A stretch of 11,323 nucleotides of DNA from Phycisphaeraceae bacterium (GTDB lineage: Bacteria > Planctomycetota > Phycisphaerae > Phycisphaerales > Phycisphaeraceae), in NCBI GenBank assembly GCA_003552605.1, contig PUNN01000207.1:1-11323 (forward strand), written 5' to 3'. The translations under genes and the position numbers were made by a program. Below, one piece after another: positions 1-7,974 of the stretch. Every line of letters starts with the position of its first letter. The first letter of the stretch is position 1. The notes under the pieces were generated by a model. That model made no database searches and had not been told where the DNA came from. It saw only the letters and a list, made by a program, of their open reading frames with translations.

Positions 1-524
1 AGGACAACGGACTGAAGGGCCACACGTTCACGAGCCTGCAGGCCCAGAACGAGCACCTGCACCAGTGGGAGGCAAGCGTCGCCGACACGCGAATCCACGG
101 CACGACCAAGCGGCAGGTGAAGCATGTGTTCGACGAGGTTGAGCGTCCCGCGCTGCAGCCGCTGCCGTCGGAGCCGTTCCCGTTCTTCCAGGAAGCCCAG
201 CGCAGTGTACATCGCGACGGGCACGTGGAAGTGGCCAAGTCGTACTACTCGGTGCCGCCGGAGTACCTGGGGCGGCGCCTGTGGGTGCGATGGGATGCGC
301 ACCTGGTGCGCATCCTGGATGCCCGCATGCAGCCGATCGCGGTGCATGTGCGGCAGGAGGAAGGCCGGTTCAGCACGCATGACAGCCACCTTCACGCCGC
401 AAAGATCACTCGGGTGGAGCGTGGCGCGGCATGGATGCCGGCCCGTGTCAGTCTTCTCTCAGGAACCCGGCGGAAGGTCGGCGGTCGGCAGGGGCCGACC
501 TTCCGTGTGAGTGGCTGGTCTTGA
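1..524 (+). pseudogene. istA: IS21-family transposase IstA, C-terminal fragment, truncated
   Basis: The frame is open from base 3 (DNGLKGHTF...) to a TGA at 522-524, and the gene begins outside the window. The product resembles the end of the DDE integrase core and the C-terminal domain of IS21 IstA. Clear marks are ADTRIHGTTKRQV, then ERPALQPLP, YYSVPPEYLGRRLWVRWD, and HAAKITRVERGAAWM. IstA catalyses the strand-transfer steps of IS21 transposition together with the ATPase IstB. Family members normally continue for several dozen residues after the ERGAAWM region. Here similarity stops around RVSLL (about base 455), and the last 20 or so residues (SGTRRKVGG...) are unlike the family and run through a hairpin. 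No istB follows. I read it as a dead remnant whose 3' end was cut off by a later rearrangement. The family call is firm; inactivity is an inference. Confidence 0.85.
471..505. repeat. Perfect 12-bp inverted repeat (hairpin) at the IS remnant end
   Basis: The arm cggaaggtcggc at 471-482 pairs perfectly with gccgaccttccg at 494-505, leaving an 11-base loop. It lies inside the non-homologous tail of the truncated istA frame and about 70 bases beyond the stop of the minus-strand AIPR gene. It could end transcription of the defence genes, but no run of U follows on that strand. It could equally be the end of a small mobile element that cut the IS. The hairpin is certain; its role is not. Confidence 0.6.
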
Positions 525-572
525 ACTCGCCCATGGATGGCTCGTCTTGGGGGCGCTCAGTGACATCCCGTG

Positions 573-2645
573 CTACGCTATCGCTTCCAACCGTTCGAGC
601 GCATCGGAATCCAAGCTGTCATGGGCGAAACCAACCCGTCGTGCTTCGCAGAGCAGCCGGCGCCCCTGGATGGCCTGCTTTGACGAGGGTGACTGTCCGC
701 GACCCACGATCCGTCCGATTGAGTAGGCGAGACTCCGCTGCCATGGCTGCAGCGTGCTGGTTTCCTTCGCCCACTTCGAGACCGCGAACCAGACCTCGGC
801 AGGCACCGCCTTGACCGCATCGATGCGTGCCGCGTCTCCGTTCGACTGTGGCTCCGCAGGGTGAGCACGACCGGTCTCCGTGGTGGACGATGCGGGAAGA
901 TCAAGCTGGAGTTCGAGTTCCATGACCTTGGACCAGCATTCCGGCCGCTTGCACCATTCGGTGACGTTGGACCTGCCCGGTGAGTTGACGATGACCTCAC
1001 GTACCCCTCGGACGATGGTTTTCAGCGGGGTGATGATTCCTTCAGGCGGTGCCTGGCTGGTCCAGATGTCCTGCCGGGGCAGGTGCTTCCCGAGGGCGTA
1101 GGACAATCGGGCGAGCGAGTAGGTCACGACGTTCGCCCGATAGCCTTGAAACCCGAGTTCACCGTAGAGCCGTTCCGTCCGCCGGAACAGTATGGCCAGG
1201 GCCACCATGCGCTGAAAATCGTCAACATCGGGGAGGCGCCACTTCTCGCGGACCAACTGGTCCATGAACGCCTTGAAGCACTTCTGACCGCCTCGACTGA
1301 CGATCTCGGGACGCTGATCCCAGGTGAGCAGGTATTTCGCCAGGTCTGGCTTCGTCAACTTCTGCGGCGAAGGGTTCTCGGCTCGGAATCGTTTCCGGGC
1401 TGCGGGCGTGGTCTGCGCTCCCAGTTCGTCGCGGTATTGCCCCCGTGACCTTTCGTAATACCACCGGGTACCGCGCGGTGCCTCTTTCGTGGGCCGCGTC
1501 CAGGTATTCCGCGACAGCTTCTCAACCTGGATGTGCCAGGGATGATTGGCACTGAAGTCCGCCTCTTGGATGCGATTCTGTGTGTTGGCATGTTTCGAGA
1601 TCAGCGGCACTATCTCATCGACGCGGTCCTGGGGCACGATTGTCAGCTTCATCGCCACCGATACCTCGGTGAGTTCCACACCATCGCGACGAACACAACT
1701 TGCGATGGAGGCCGTGGTCTGGCCCCCGTTGACGATCTGAAAGTCACGGACCGCCCGCACCCGGGCAAGCCCGCCCTCGAGATGCTCCACGTCAGCTTCG
1801 GCCGCCGTAGCCGCCAGACCATTGTTGTAGGGCAGAAAACGTCCGGGTGCGTTCAATATCGTGTCACGGATCCCCTTGTTCACCTTGCCTGTGAACTGGA
1901 GAAACGACCGCACATTCCGTTCCAGCAACTTCGAACGATGCGTGTTATAGATTTCGGCGAGCACATGGCCCGGGATGCAGGTGAGCAGGACTTGAACGCC
2001 ATCATCGGCCATCGGCGTGATCAGGCATGGCAGCGGCTTACCGTATTCCTCCACGAAATCGATTGACAGGCGGTCATGCTCCGATTCACTGCAGGTTCGG
2101 GCCAGCCGCAGGATATCCCAGACCTGCCGGCTCAGTTCGGCCCCTTGCCCGGCACGGGCGGCCCGCTCTGACACGGAGCCGGTGACAAGAACATGCAGGT
2201 CGATATCGCACCGCTTCTCACTCGGGTCCGCGATCAAGGCGATGAGTTCCGAGACCGGCTGAGACACATCGGTGTCCCCGATCCGGCCCGATCGGGCCAG
2301 TTTCACGAACGATTCGAGGCGGCGGAAGGCACGATCAACCTCGGATTTGGGCACGTTCTCAACGACCATGGGGCCATCGAGAGGACTGTCCATATTGGCG
2401 TCGATGCAGTAGAACAAGGAGATGATGTCCTCATCCGTGTCCAATGCATACCCGTGAACCTCGGCCGCAATATTACCCGCTTCGTGGCGATAGTAGGCAG
2501 GTTGTCCGCCGGTGATGACATCCGCCTCCTCCAGGTGATCCAGCAGAACACCCGTGAGAGCATTGAGTCGCAACCCCCCGTTCTCCGGATCGTTGGCCCG
2601 TTCGTATACCTCCTCATGGATCATTTCCAGATACCGCTGCATCAT
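573..2645 (-). CDS. AIPR family protein (abortive infection / phage resistance)
   Basis: This 690-residue protein carries the AIPR (PF10592) signature: NVRSFLQ and KVNKGIRDTI at about residues 244-263, FLPYNNGL at 270-277, IVNGGQTTASI at 304-314 and KHANTQNRIQEADF at 351-364. AIPR proteins take part in abortive-infection-type phage defence. In clusters like this one they sit last, after a Z1 helicase and a PD-(D/E)XK protein; their biochemical activity is not settled. The C-terminal third (about 600-690) has W/L-rich helical segments such as WFAVSKWAKE and a KQAIQG-type stretch. Length is normal and I see no frameshift. The ATG is placed by a perfect AGGAGG 8 bases upstream (2654-2659) and lies only 3 bases after the stop of the preceding gene, so the two are almost certainly co-translated. 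A second ATG follows directly at 2642. This is the best preserved gene of the set together with its upstream neighbour. Confidence 0.93.
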   Translation of the reverse strand: MMQRYLEMIHEEVYERANDPENGGLRLNALTGVLLDHLEEADVITGGQPAYYRHEAGNIAAEVHGYALDTDEDIISLFYCIDANMDSPLDGPMVVENVPKSEVDRAFRRLESFVKLARSGRIGDTDVSQPVSELIALIADPSEKRCDIDLHVLVTGSVSERAARAGQGAELSRQVWDILRLARTCSESEHDRLSIDFVEEYGKPLPCLITPMADDGVQVLLTCIPGHVLAEIYNTHRSKLLERNVRSFLQFTGKVNKGIRDTILNAPGRFLPYNNGLAATAAEADVEHLEGGLARVRAVRDFQIVNGGQTTASIASCVRRDGVELTEVSVAMKLTIVPQDRVDEIVPLISKHANTQNRIQEADFSANHPWHIQVEKLSRNTWTRPTKEAPRGTRWYYERSRGQYRDELGAQTTPAARKRFRAENPSPQKLTKPDLAKYLLTWDQRPEIVSRGGQKCFKAFMDQLVREKWRLPDVDDFQRMVALAILFRRTERLYGELGFQGYRANVVTYSLARLSYALGKHLPRQDIWTSQAPPEGIITPLKTIVRGVREVIVNSPGRSNVTEWCKRPECWSKVMELELQLDLPASSTTETGRAHPAEPQSNGDAARIDAVKAVPAEVWFAVSKWAKETSTLQPWQRSLAYSIGRIVGRGQSPSSKQAIQGRRLLCEARRVGFAHDSLDSDALERLEAIA

Positions 2646-2648
2646 GAG

Positions 2649-3677
2649 CTAGTCCTCCTGCTCGAGGGAAGCGGCCGGTTCCCCCAGCACCAGTTCGGTC
2701 TCCACGAGGAACGCTCGCAGAGCCGCCAGAGGCACCGAAAAGTGAACGTCCTGCACGCCAGGGGGGATGTCCCCAGGTCTGATCCGGGGAAAGTCATCCC
2801 TCACTCGATAGAGCACCGGTCGGCCGGCGCGGTACTGCTGTTCCAGTAACTGAGCGAACGCCGCCACATATCCGCACCTGGTCAAACGCTGCTCAAACAT
2901 GGCGAGCACTTCCTGATCGGCATGGAGGTGCTCGCGGATGCGCTGGATGGCCTGAGGCAGGGTAACCCCACCTTTGGAGCAACGGGCCAACCGCACTGCC
3001 GCAACATACACGGGCCGCTGGTCATCCGCATCAAGTTGCTGAGGGTCGTTGAAACGCACCACAGCTCCGGTGTCAGACTGAAAAGTCTTGACTTCGACCG
3101 AGGCGTCGGGAAGTTGGAAGTCCCGCAGGCCGCCCAGAGGTCCGACCCACGCCTGCAACGCTTCCCGTGCCCCGAACCGCCCGATGCATCGGTCGAGCAC
3201 CACGAGTTCACCCAGGAGACCTCGAACCTCCTCACCGGACATCGGCGGATTGCCCTGTTCAACGAAGCTCCGCCATCGCTGAATACATTTGCTGATCGCT
3301 GTTCCGATGTCCGGTTCATCTGAATCGCCGATCGCCGCGATAATGTCCTGGCCGAGGTGCTCGAACAGGTCCTCGAAGGAGGGGTCATGCAGTTCCAGAG
3401 CGACACCGCTACGGCCTTCGGGCAATCCCGGAAACTCACCGACCTTGACCTTGAGCACGCGGCCGGTGGCGACGGCTGCCGCGGCAAGCCGTACCGCCCC
3501 GACCACGTCCAGCACCAGTGCCGGCTCCCGCCCGCCCAGAGTCGTGGCGGCGTAGATGCGCACGTTCCGACACGTGGTCATGAACTGCATCCGATAGCCA
3601 CCGTCTTCATCCAACGGCGTACGGGCACGGAGCTGTGCCCACTTTTCACGGAAGTTCACCAAGCTCATCCCAGTCAT
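2649..3677 (-). CDS. PD-(D/E)XK motif protein (DUF4420 family, putative nuclease)
   Basis: A 342-residue protein resembling the DUF4420/PF14390 PD-(D/E)XK motif family that accompanies Z1 and AIPR genes. The likely nuclease core is visible: a helix with GLLGELVVL (E157), then WVGPLGGLRDFQLPD (D186) and VEVKTF (E195, K197), which matches the E...D...ExK spacing of this fold. The role is inferred to be cleavage of DNA in a restriction-like defence complex, since no activity can be seen directly. The ATG at 3677 overlaps the end of the Z1 gene by 32 bases. A second in-frame ATG at 3668 (MSLVNFREKW) is equally possible, and neither has a good ribosome binding site, so translation is probably coupled to Z1. 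The stop is 3 bases before the AIPR start. The reading frame is intact and length is usual for the family. Confidence 0.9.
   Translation of the reverse strand: MTGMSLVNFREKWAQLRARTPLDEDGGYRMQFMTTCRNVRIYAATTLGGREPALVLDVVGAVRLAAAAVATGRVLKVKVGEFPGLPEGRSGVALELHDPSFEDLFEHLGQDIIAAIGDSDEPDIGTAISKCIQRWRSFVEQGNPPMSGEEVRGLLGELVVLDRCIGRFGAREALQAWVGPLGGLRDFQLPDASVEVKTFQSDTGAVVRFNDPQQLDADDQRPVYVAAVRLARCSKGGVTLPQAIQRIREHLHADQEVLAMFEQRLTRCGYVAAFAQLLEQQYRAGRPVLYRVRDDFPRIRPGDIPPGVQDVHFSVPLAALRAFLVETELVLGEPAASLEQED
2654..2659 (-). promoter_or_regulatory. Strong ribosome binding site of the AIPR gene
   Basis: AGGAGG on the minus strand, 8 bases before the ATG at 2645, lies within the last codons of the upstream PD-(D/E)XK gene. 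It fixes the AIPR start and is the clearest ribosome binding site in the defence operon, so AIPR may be made well even if translation upstream is poor. Confidence 0.85.
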
Positions 3678-5703
3678 CCATCAGGCCGTACTGCTGACGC
3701 CAGACCTCGTTGACCGTATATGCCAGTGGCTGGGCCGTACGCGAATTCGGAAAGCTGATGGCCGCGGCCGGCACGAACATCTCCGGGTCGGGATCACGGT
3801 CATCCCGAATCGGATACAGCAGGAGCAGTCCCCGCTCGGAGGGTCTCACCTCGCGAACCGGCTTGCGGTCGGGGACCCGATCCCGGCCGCCTTCGTCGGC
3901 AGTGCGCGATCGATCCAACGCCTTCTGGTACTCGTCAGGGCCAAGATCGAGCGCCTCTTCGCCGCGCCCCACGACAGCCTGAGTCTCGAATCGGTCATCG
4001 GGGGATTCCTCCTTGCGGCGGCGGTTGATCAGAGCGATGGTGTGCGGTCCAAGTTGAAGCTTCGGCACCTCGGGGCCGTGCTTCCGGGAAACCACCGCCA
4101 CGGTCCACTGGACCAGTTCATCGACGGTATTCTGCTGCCTGATGAACCGGCGCAGTGCCTCGCACCGCCAGTAAAAGCTCGGCGTTGCGAACGCTTCGTA
4201 CTCCGAGAGGAACTCGATGACCTCATCGACCGGTACGTCATGCCACAGCAGGTGGGCAACACGCTGGCCCCGGACCGTCCGCTCCGGTTCCCCCAGAGAC
4301 TCGATGAGCCGGCGGGTCGCCAAGCGGTTGCGCTCCGCCTGCCCGTCAGAGCCACTGGAAATCATCAGCGCCTGAACCAGTTCACCCGCGAATCGCACGT
4401 CCACCTCTTCGCCCCGCTGGATCTTGTTCCTTGCCGTGATCAGCAGCCCATCGGACGGCGAACGCACGCGGAGACCGAAGTCGATCGGTTTGGCGTCGAG
4501 GGTCTCCATGTAATCCAGATCCGTCCGCAATTCATCCATCGCCAGTGCGATCTCGCGGAACGCGTTATAAAGATGTCCGGTCGTGTACACGCGGCACAGA
4601 TCCGCATAGCGCGGCCGGTATCCGAACCAGCGGCCCATCTGCATGAGCGTGTCGAACATGCTGGAAGCCCGCAGGAAGTAGCTGACCGAAAGTCCCTCGA
4701 GCGTCAAGCCACGGCTGAGCTTGTCTCCGCCGATGGCGATAACATGGAGCCCATCCGGTTTCCTTGAATAGGCCAGGGCATCACCCGATCCCCCGTTGAT
4801 GCGCATGACCTGGATACGGCGTAGAGCGTTTCCAACGCCTCCCCACACCTCGGACCACGTCGGCAGCGCAGGGCAGCGCTCGCCGAGACGCTCGCGGAAG
4901 GCGGCGTGCCGGTCGACGATCCGCGACTCCCAGATCGAGCGAATTTCCTTTTCGAGAGCTCCCCTGTTATCCGGACCGGCCAGTTCGATGAGATTGCGCA
5001 GCCCGTGAACCTCGTCCTCAACCTGTGACGCCACATGACCCTGGACGTTTACGAACCGCGTCGCGTGGACCAGCATCGAGTTGTGCCGCCGTTCATCGCC
5101 GCGGCAGGCGCGGGCGGCGCAATTGAGCACGAAGAGCCGAATCGCCTCACGCAATGAAGAGGGCATGGGCCCTGGAACGTGGTCCTTGCGGTGGCGATCG
5201 GGGATCCACGCCGAAGCATCCTCGACCTCGACGTGCATCGGGAGCGGTGCCTGAGCTGGAATGCCGGCCGATTCATCACCGGGATGCCCGAATACCGCGG
5301 GCGGCCCCAGGTAATCCGAGGGCGCCTTCAGATTGACGATGAACGAACTGGGAAACAGGTCCGGCCCCAGCCGCTCATCCTCGATGCCACTCGAGATGAA
5401 GATGTTGGCGAACGGTGTGGCAGTGTAACCGACGAATCCGACGCGATCGAACGAGCGAAGCAGTTCACGGATGCGCCGGTTGATCGTGGTCGGATCAGCT
5501 TCAGGATCCCGCGCGGTGTTGACGGAAGCATGATCAGCCTCATCGTCGATCACCAGGGCCGGCACGGTGAGGCGCCGGGCGGTGCCATCTCCCCCCGGCA
5601 TCGTGTTCTGATTTCGCAGCCAGTTGATCAGGTTCCGAAGGATCGTTCCGTTCTTCTTGACGGCCATCACCAGTCGTGAACCGTGGCTTGGCTGCAACCC
5701 CAC
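3646..5703 (-). CDS. Z1 domain helicase-like protein, 5'-truncated
   Basis: The 685-residue frame carries the later helicase motifs of Z1 (PF10593) proteins: VKKNGTILRNLINWL at 15-29, Walker B-like VIDDEADH at 51-58, VGYTATPFAN at 91-100, GGDKLSRGLTLEG at 325-337 and QMGRWFGYR at 355-363, followed by a long C-terminal region. Z1 proteins are superfamily 2-like ATPases in Dcm/MORC/PD-(D/E)XK/AIPR clusters and are usually around 900 residues. Here the whole N-terminal part with the Walker A segment (typically a VQSGKT-type loop) is absent. Family-like sequence continues upstream of the only available start, the GTG at 5703, through GVANQ, ENGDF and LPFAILTC, until a TAG at 5803-5805. No ribosome binding site precedes the GTG. 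It is probably a broken gene or at least an ATPase-dead product. Its 3' end overlaps the next gene by 32 bases, as expected for the original operon. Confidence 0.82.
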   Translation of the reverse strand: MGLQPSHGSRLVMAVKKNGTILRNLINWLRNQNTMPGGDGTARRLTVPALVIDDEADHASVNTARDPEADPTTINRRIRELLRSFDRVGFVGYTATPFANIFISSGIEDERLGPDLFPSSFIVNLKAPSDYLGPPAVFGHPGDESAGIPAQAPLPMHVEVEDASAWIPDRHRKDHVPGPMPSSLREAIRLFVLNCAARACRGDERRHNSMLVHATRFVNVQGHVASQVEDEVHGLRNLIELAGPDNRGALEKEIRSIWESRIVDRHAAFRERLGERCPALPTWSEVWGGVGNALRRIQVMRINGGSGDALAYSRKPDGLHVIAIGGDKLSRGLTLEGLSVSYFLRASSMFDTLMQMGRWFGYRPRYADLCRVYTTGHLYNAFREIALAMDELRTDLDYMETLDAKPIDFGLRVRSPSDGLLITARNKIQRGEEVDVRFAGELVQALMISSGSDGQAERNRLATRRLIESLGEPERTVRGQRVAHLLWHDVPVDEVIEFLSEYEAFATPSFYWRCEALRRFIRQQNTVDELVQWTVAVVSRKHGPEVPKLQLGPHTIALINRRRKEESPDDRFETQAVVGRGEEALDLGPDEYQKALDRSRTADEGGRDRVPDRKPVREVRPSERGLLLLYPIRDDRDPDPEMFVPAAAISFPNSRTAQPLAYTVNEVWRQQYGLMDDWDELGELP

Positions 5704-5802
5704 CTGGTTGGCAACACCGGTCCGGAAGTCGCCATTTTCGTTGGAAGTGGTGCATGTGAGGATCGCGAAAGGCAGGTGCGGATCGCCCCGCTCATGATCC
5801 TT
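5704..5802 (-). other. Untranslated remnant of the Z1 reading frame upstream of its GTG
   Basis: The Z1 frame remains open for 33 codons above the GTG and reads like family sequence (DPHLPFAILT, then TSNENGDFRTG), yet it contains no ATG, GTG or TTG. It ends at TAG 5803-5805, beyond which the same frame hits another stop within about 25 codons and shows no Z1 similarity. The break in the gene therefore lies at about 5780-5805. Confidence 0.7.
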
Positions 5803-5805
5803 CTA

Positions 5806-5975
5806 GCACACACCGGCCAGGCGACGGTGCAACGGAGCCACACTACGCGACGAGGCAATCGCCGCCAACGTCTACGTTGCCGTGTCGCAAGGGCCTCGCC
5901 TGAGCGCTATCGCCCCAAATACATGACCTTACCTTGTAGCGCCGGGGGTTCGCTCCATTGGGTTTTACACAGGAA
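5806..5975. other. Junction spacer between DUF2075 and truncated Z1
   Basis: About 170 bases with no convincing gene on either strand. The part at 5806-5955 is high GC (39/60 in 5821-5880), unlike the lower-GC gene to its right, so the compositional edge of the insert lies near 5955-5975 rather than at the Z1 break. A weak inverted repeat (agcgcta near 5902, tagcgcc near 5936) could fold after the DUF2075 stop, but it lacks a U run. This is probably scrambled residue of whatever once joined Z1 to its upstream partner. Confidence 0.5.
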
Positions 5976-7964
5976 TTAGAGTGTCGGGAAACCTATACTA
6001 TGCAGGTAGTCGAACGTACGATCGTAAAATTCAGGAGTACGAGTTGGGTCGGATCGCTCGCCACTCGGAACCATGATTACCATGCCCTGCCGAGCACGTG
6101 TTAGCAGCACGCGGTAGGAGTTCTTAAGGTACATCTGGCGTTCGGGTTTACGAACGCGATTCCAGGCGTAACCAACGAACTTCCAGTGTTCCCACCCGCT
6201 TGGCACGCGACGCAGATCAGCATCCCATGTGACACATGCCCAGTCGAGTTCCAACCCCTGCACGCGATATTCGGTGGCGGCATCCTCGAGGTAGTACGAG
6301 GATCGCACATCGTCCTTACCATACAAGAACCATTGCGCCGGATCGACCTGCAAACGCACGTCGATGGCGTGAGGCTTCAGACGATACGCGTTGGACGAAG
6401 CGACGAGGCCGTATCGTTCGTTGCCACGTGCCTTGTCACGCAACCACTGCTTTGCTTTACTCAAATCACGCGTGATGACAATGGGATAACGGTCCCGCAA
6501 CTCGTCATATGTAAGTGCCGCGGCGTCTTGCTCAAGATCGAGCAACTGCTTGACCAGCAGCGATACCTTTTCCGCTCGAAATGATCGCATAGAAACACTG
6601 AGGTGCAGCTCGTCCTGAATGGTCACGTTTGGCCAAGATCGGGAGCGCTCGATCACCTCGCCGGCACCGTACTCCGAGTCGGTGAGACGTGACGAAATGA
6701 ACAGGTGCCACTCCGGGAATGAACGGAATAGCGCATCGAGCCACTCACTAATGCCCGCCTCGCCGGTATTGATCTCCTGTCCGCCACCGACGAGACAAAC
6801 TACAACCGCCCAATCCGGGTGGCGATCAAGGCACGAGATCAAGAACTCCGGCTCCGACATAGGAAAGTCGGGCCTCCCACGCTGCTTCATAAAGCGCGCG
6901 GTTTGCCCCAGATTCCAAGCTCGCTGAGCTTCGTCAAAGATAGCTACATGCTCAATTGGTGCGCGATTCTCATCGATCACGTATTCATTGCGGAAATGAT
7001 GCACATTCTGAATGAACGCATTTACCTCACTGCGTGCCCTTCCAATCGCGAGCCGGGTACCTCTTTCCCTCTCACGGCGGACTCGGTCACGTGCGAGCGC
7101 TTCGCGAAGAACGGATACGAGAGGTCCATTACCCGAGAGATAGACGCTGTAGAGCTCCGATTGCTTGTCGAAGTGCGTGGTTGCGATGTCCAAGCCGACC
7201 AGAGTCTTTCCGGCACCTGGGACGCCAGTGACGAAGCAGACAGACTTCCACGAGTTAGCTTTCGATTTCTTGATGATCTCATCCACGGCAAGGGACGTAA
7301 TCGCGAGGTTCTCCGCACCAGCGTCCTTCTTCGAGATGTCCTCCACTTTGTGCCCACCGTAGAGCGCCATCGCTGCCTCGATGATTGTTGGCGTTGGACG
7401 ATAGCGGCCGCGTTCCCACTGCGAGCGTTCAAGTGGTGTCCCGTCGGCAAAGTCCAGTACACGCGAGATGATGTCCTGCAGTGATTGCGGTGTCGCCTTT
7501 ATAGGCAACATCACAGTGTCATTGTGCGCCGTGTACGCGATCGCGGTCATGGCATCGTCCGCACGCGTAGGTAAGAGAATGGGCGCGATAGGGGCCGCGT
7601 GGCTAGTCTCGTGGAAGTTCTTCAGGTCGAGGGCGTAATCGCAGACCTGATCAAGAGCATATGCCAGGAACTGATCTTCGCCGACCTTGAATTCGATGAC
7701 GAAGATTACAGGGCCGATGAGCGCGAGAACATCGATCCGCTTGCCCAGACGGGGAATCGAGTATTCGAAGTAGAGCGAGCCCTTCTCCCTGTAGGGGCCG
7801 AGTGCTTTCTTGAGAACGGCGATTTGCTCGCGCCATGCATCAGTTTGCGTCGTTTCAATGTACGCGCCGTCGGCACTGGCAGCGTGCACCAGTTGTCCCA
7901 GAATCTCATTTGACGCCTTATGGAGGAAGCTTGCGATGCTGTCGGAGTAATACGCGCGTCTCAT
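5976..7964 (-). CDS. DUF2075 domain helicase with N-terminal PD-(D/E)XK-like nuclease
   Basis: A 662-residue protein of the DUF2075 (PF09848, Schlafen group 3-like) DNA/RNA helicase family. The N-terminal domain has a nuclease-like pattern, FEYSIPRLGKRIDVLAL then VIFVIEFKVGE (D78, E91, K93), followed by DQVCDYALDLKNFHE. The superfamily 1 helicase motifs are complete: GVPGAGKT at 247-254, AIFDEAQRAW at 341-350, LVGGGQEIN at 391-399, EYRVQGLELDWACV at 565-578 and SYRVLLTRARQG at 616-627. Family proteins are found in defence and mobile contexts and probably move along and cut nucleic acid. The ATG at 7964 (MRRAYYSDS) is chosen because the family begins just before YYS; ATGs at 8012 (AAGG 7 bases upstream) and 8027 would overlap the methyltransferase. 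The gap to the methyltransferase stop is 10 bases, suggesting coupling. GC is clearly lower than in its neighbours (29/60 and 27/60 in 6901-7020), indicating a separate origin. Confidence 0.9.
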   Translation of the reverse strand: MRRAYYSDSIASFLHKASNEILGQLVHAASADGAYIETTQTDAWREQIAVLKKALGPYREKGSLYFEYSIPRLGKRIDVLALIGPVIFVIEFKVGEDQFLAYALDQVCDYALDLKNFHETSHAAPIAPILLPTRADDAMTAIAYTAHNDTVMLPIKATPQSLQDIISRVLDFADGTPLERSQWERGRYRPTPTIIEAAMALYGGHKVEDISKKDAGAENLAITSLAVDEIIKKSKANSWKSVCFVTGVPGAGKTLVGLDIATTHFDKQSELYSVYLSGNGPLVSVLREALARDRVRRERERGTRLAIGRARSEVNAFIQNVHHFRNEYVIDENRAPIEHVAIFDEAQRAWNLGQTARFMKQRGRPDFPMSEPEFLISCLDRHPDWAVVVCLVGGGQEINTGEAGISEWLDALFRSFPEWHLFISSRLTDSEYGAGEVIERSRSWPNVTIQDELHLSVSMRSFRAEKVSLLVKQLLDLEQDAAALTYDELRDRYPIVITRDLSKAKQWLRDKARGNERYGLVASSNAYRLKPHAIDVRLQVDPAQWFLYGKDDVRSSYYLEDAATEYRVQGLELDWACVTWDADLRRVPSGWEHWKFVGYAWNRVRKPERQMYLKNSYRVLLTRARQGMVIMVPSGERSDPTRTPEFYDRTFDYLHSIGFPTL

Positions 7965-7974
7965 TTGGCAATGC

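Noticed and set aside
1533..2066. Open plus-strand frame of 177 codons inside the AIPR gene
   Set aside because: It is antisense to a clear family gene, has no recognisable motif, and is expected in high-GC DNA from codon bias on the other strand.
4042..4767. Open plus-strand frame of 241 codons opposite the Z1 gene
   Set aside because: It mirrors Z1 helicase codons; the product is His/Arg-rich with no family resemblance and no ribosome binding site.
5818..5920. Short plus-strand stretch reading ATLRDEAIAANVYVAVSQG
   Set aside because: The pattern looks protein-like, but it has no start, no ribosome binding site and ends quickly; chance cannot be excluded.
5902..5942. Possible terminator hairpin after DUF2075
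   Set aside because: Only about six pairs with a loop near 27 bases and no U run.
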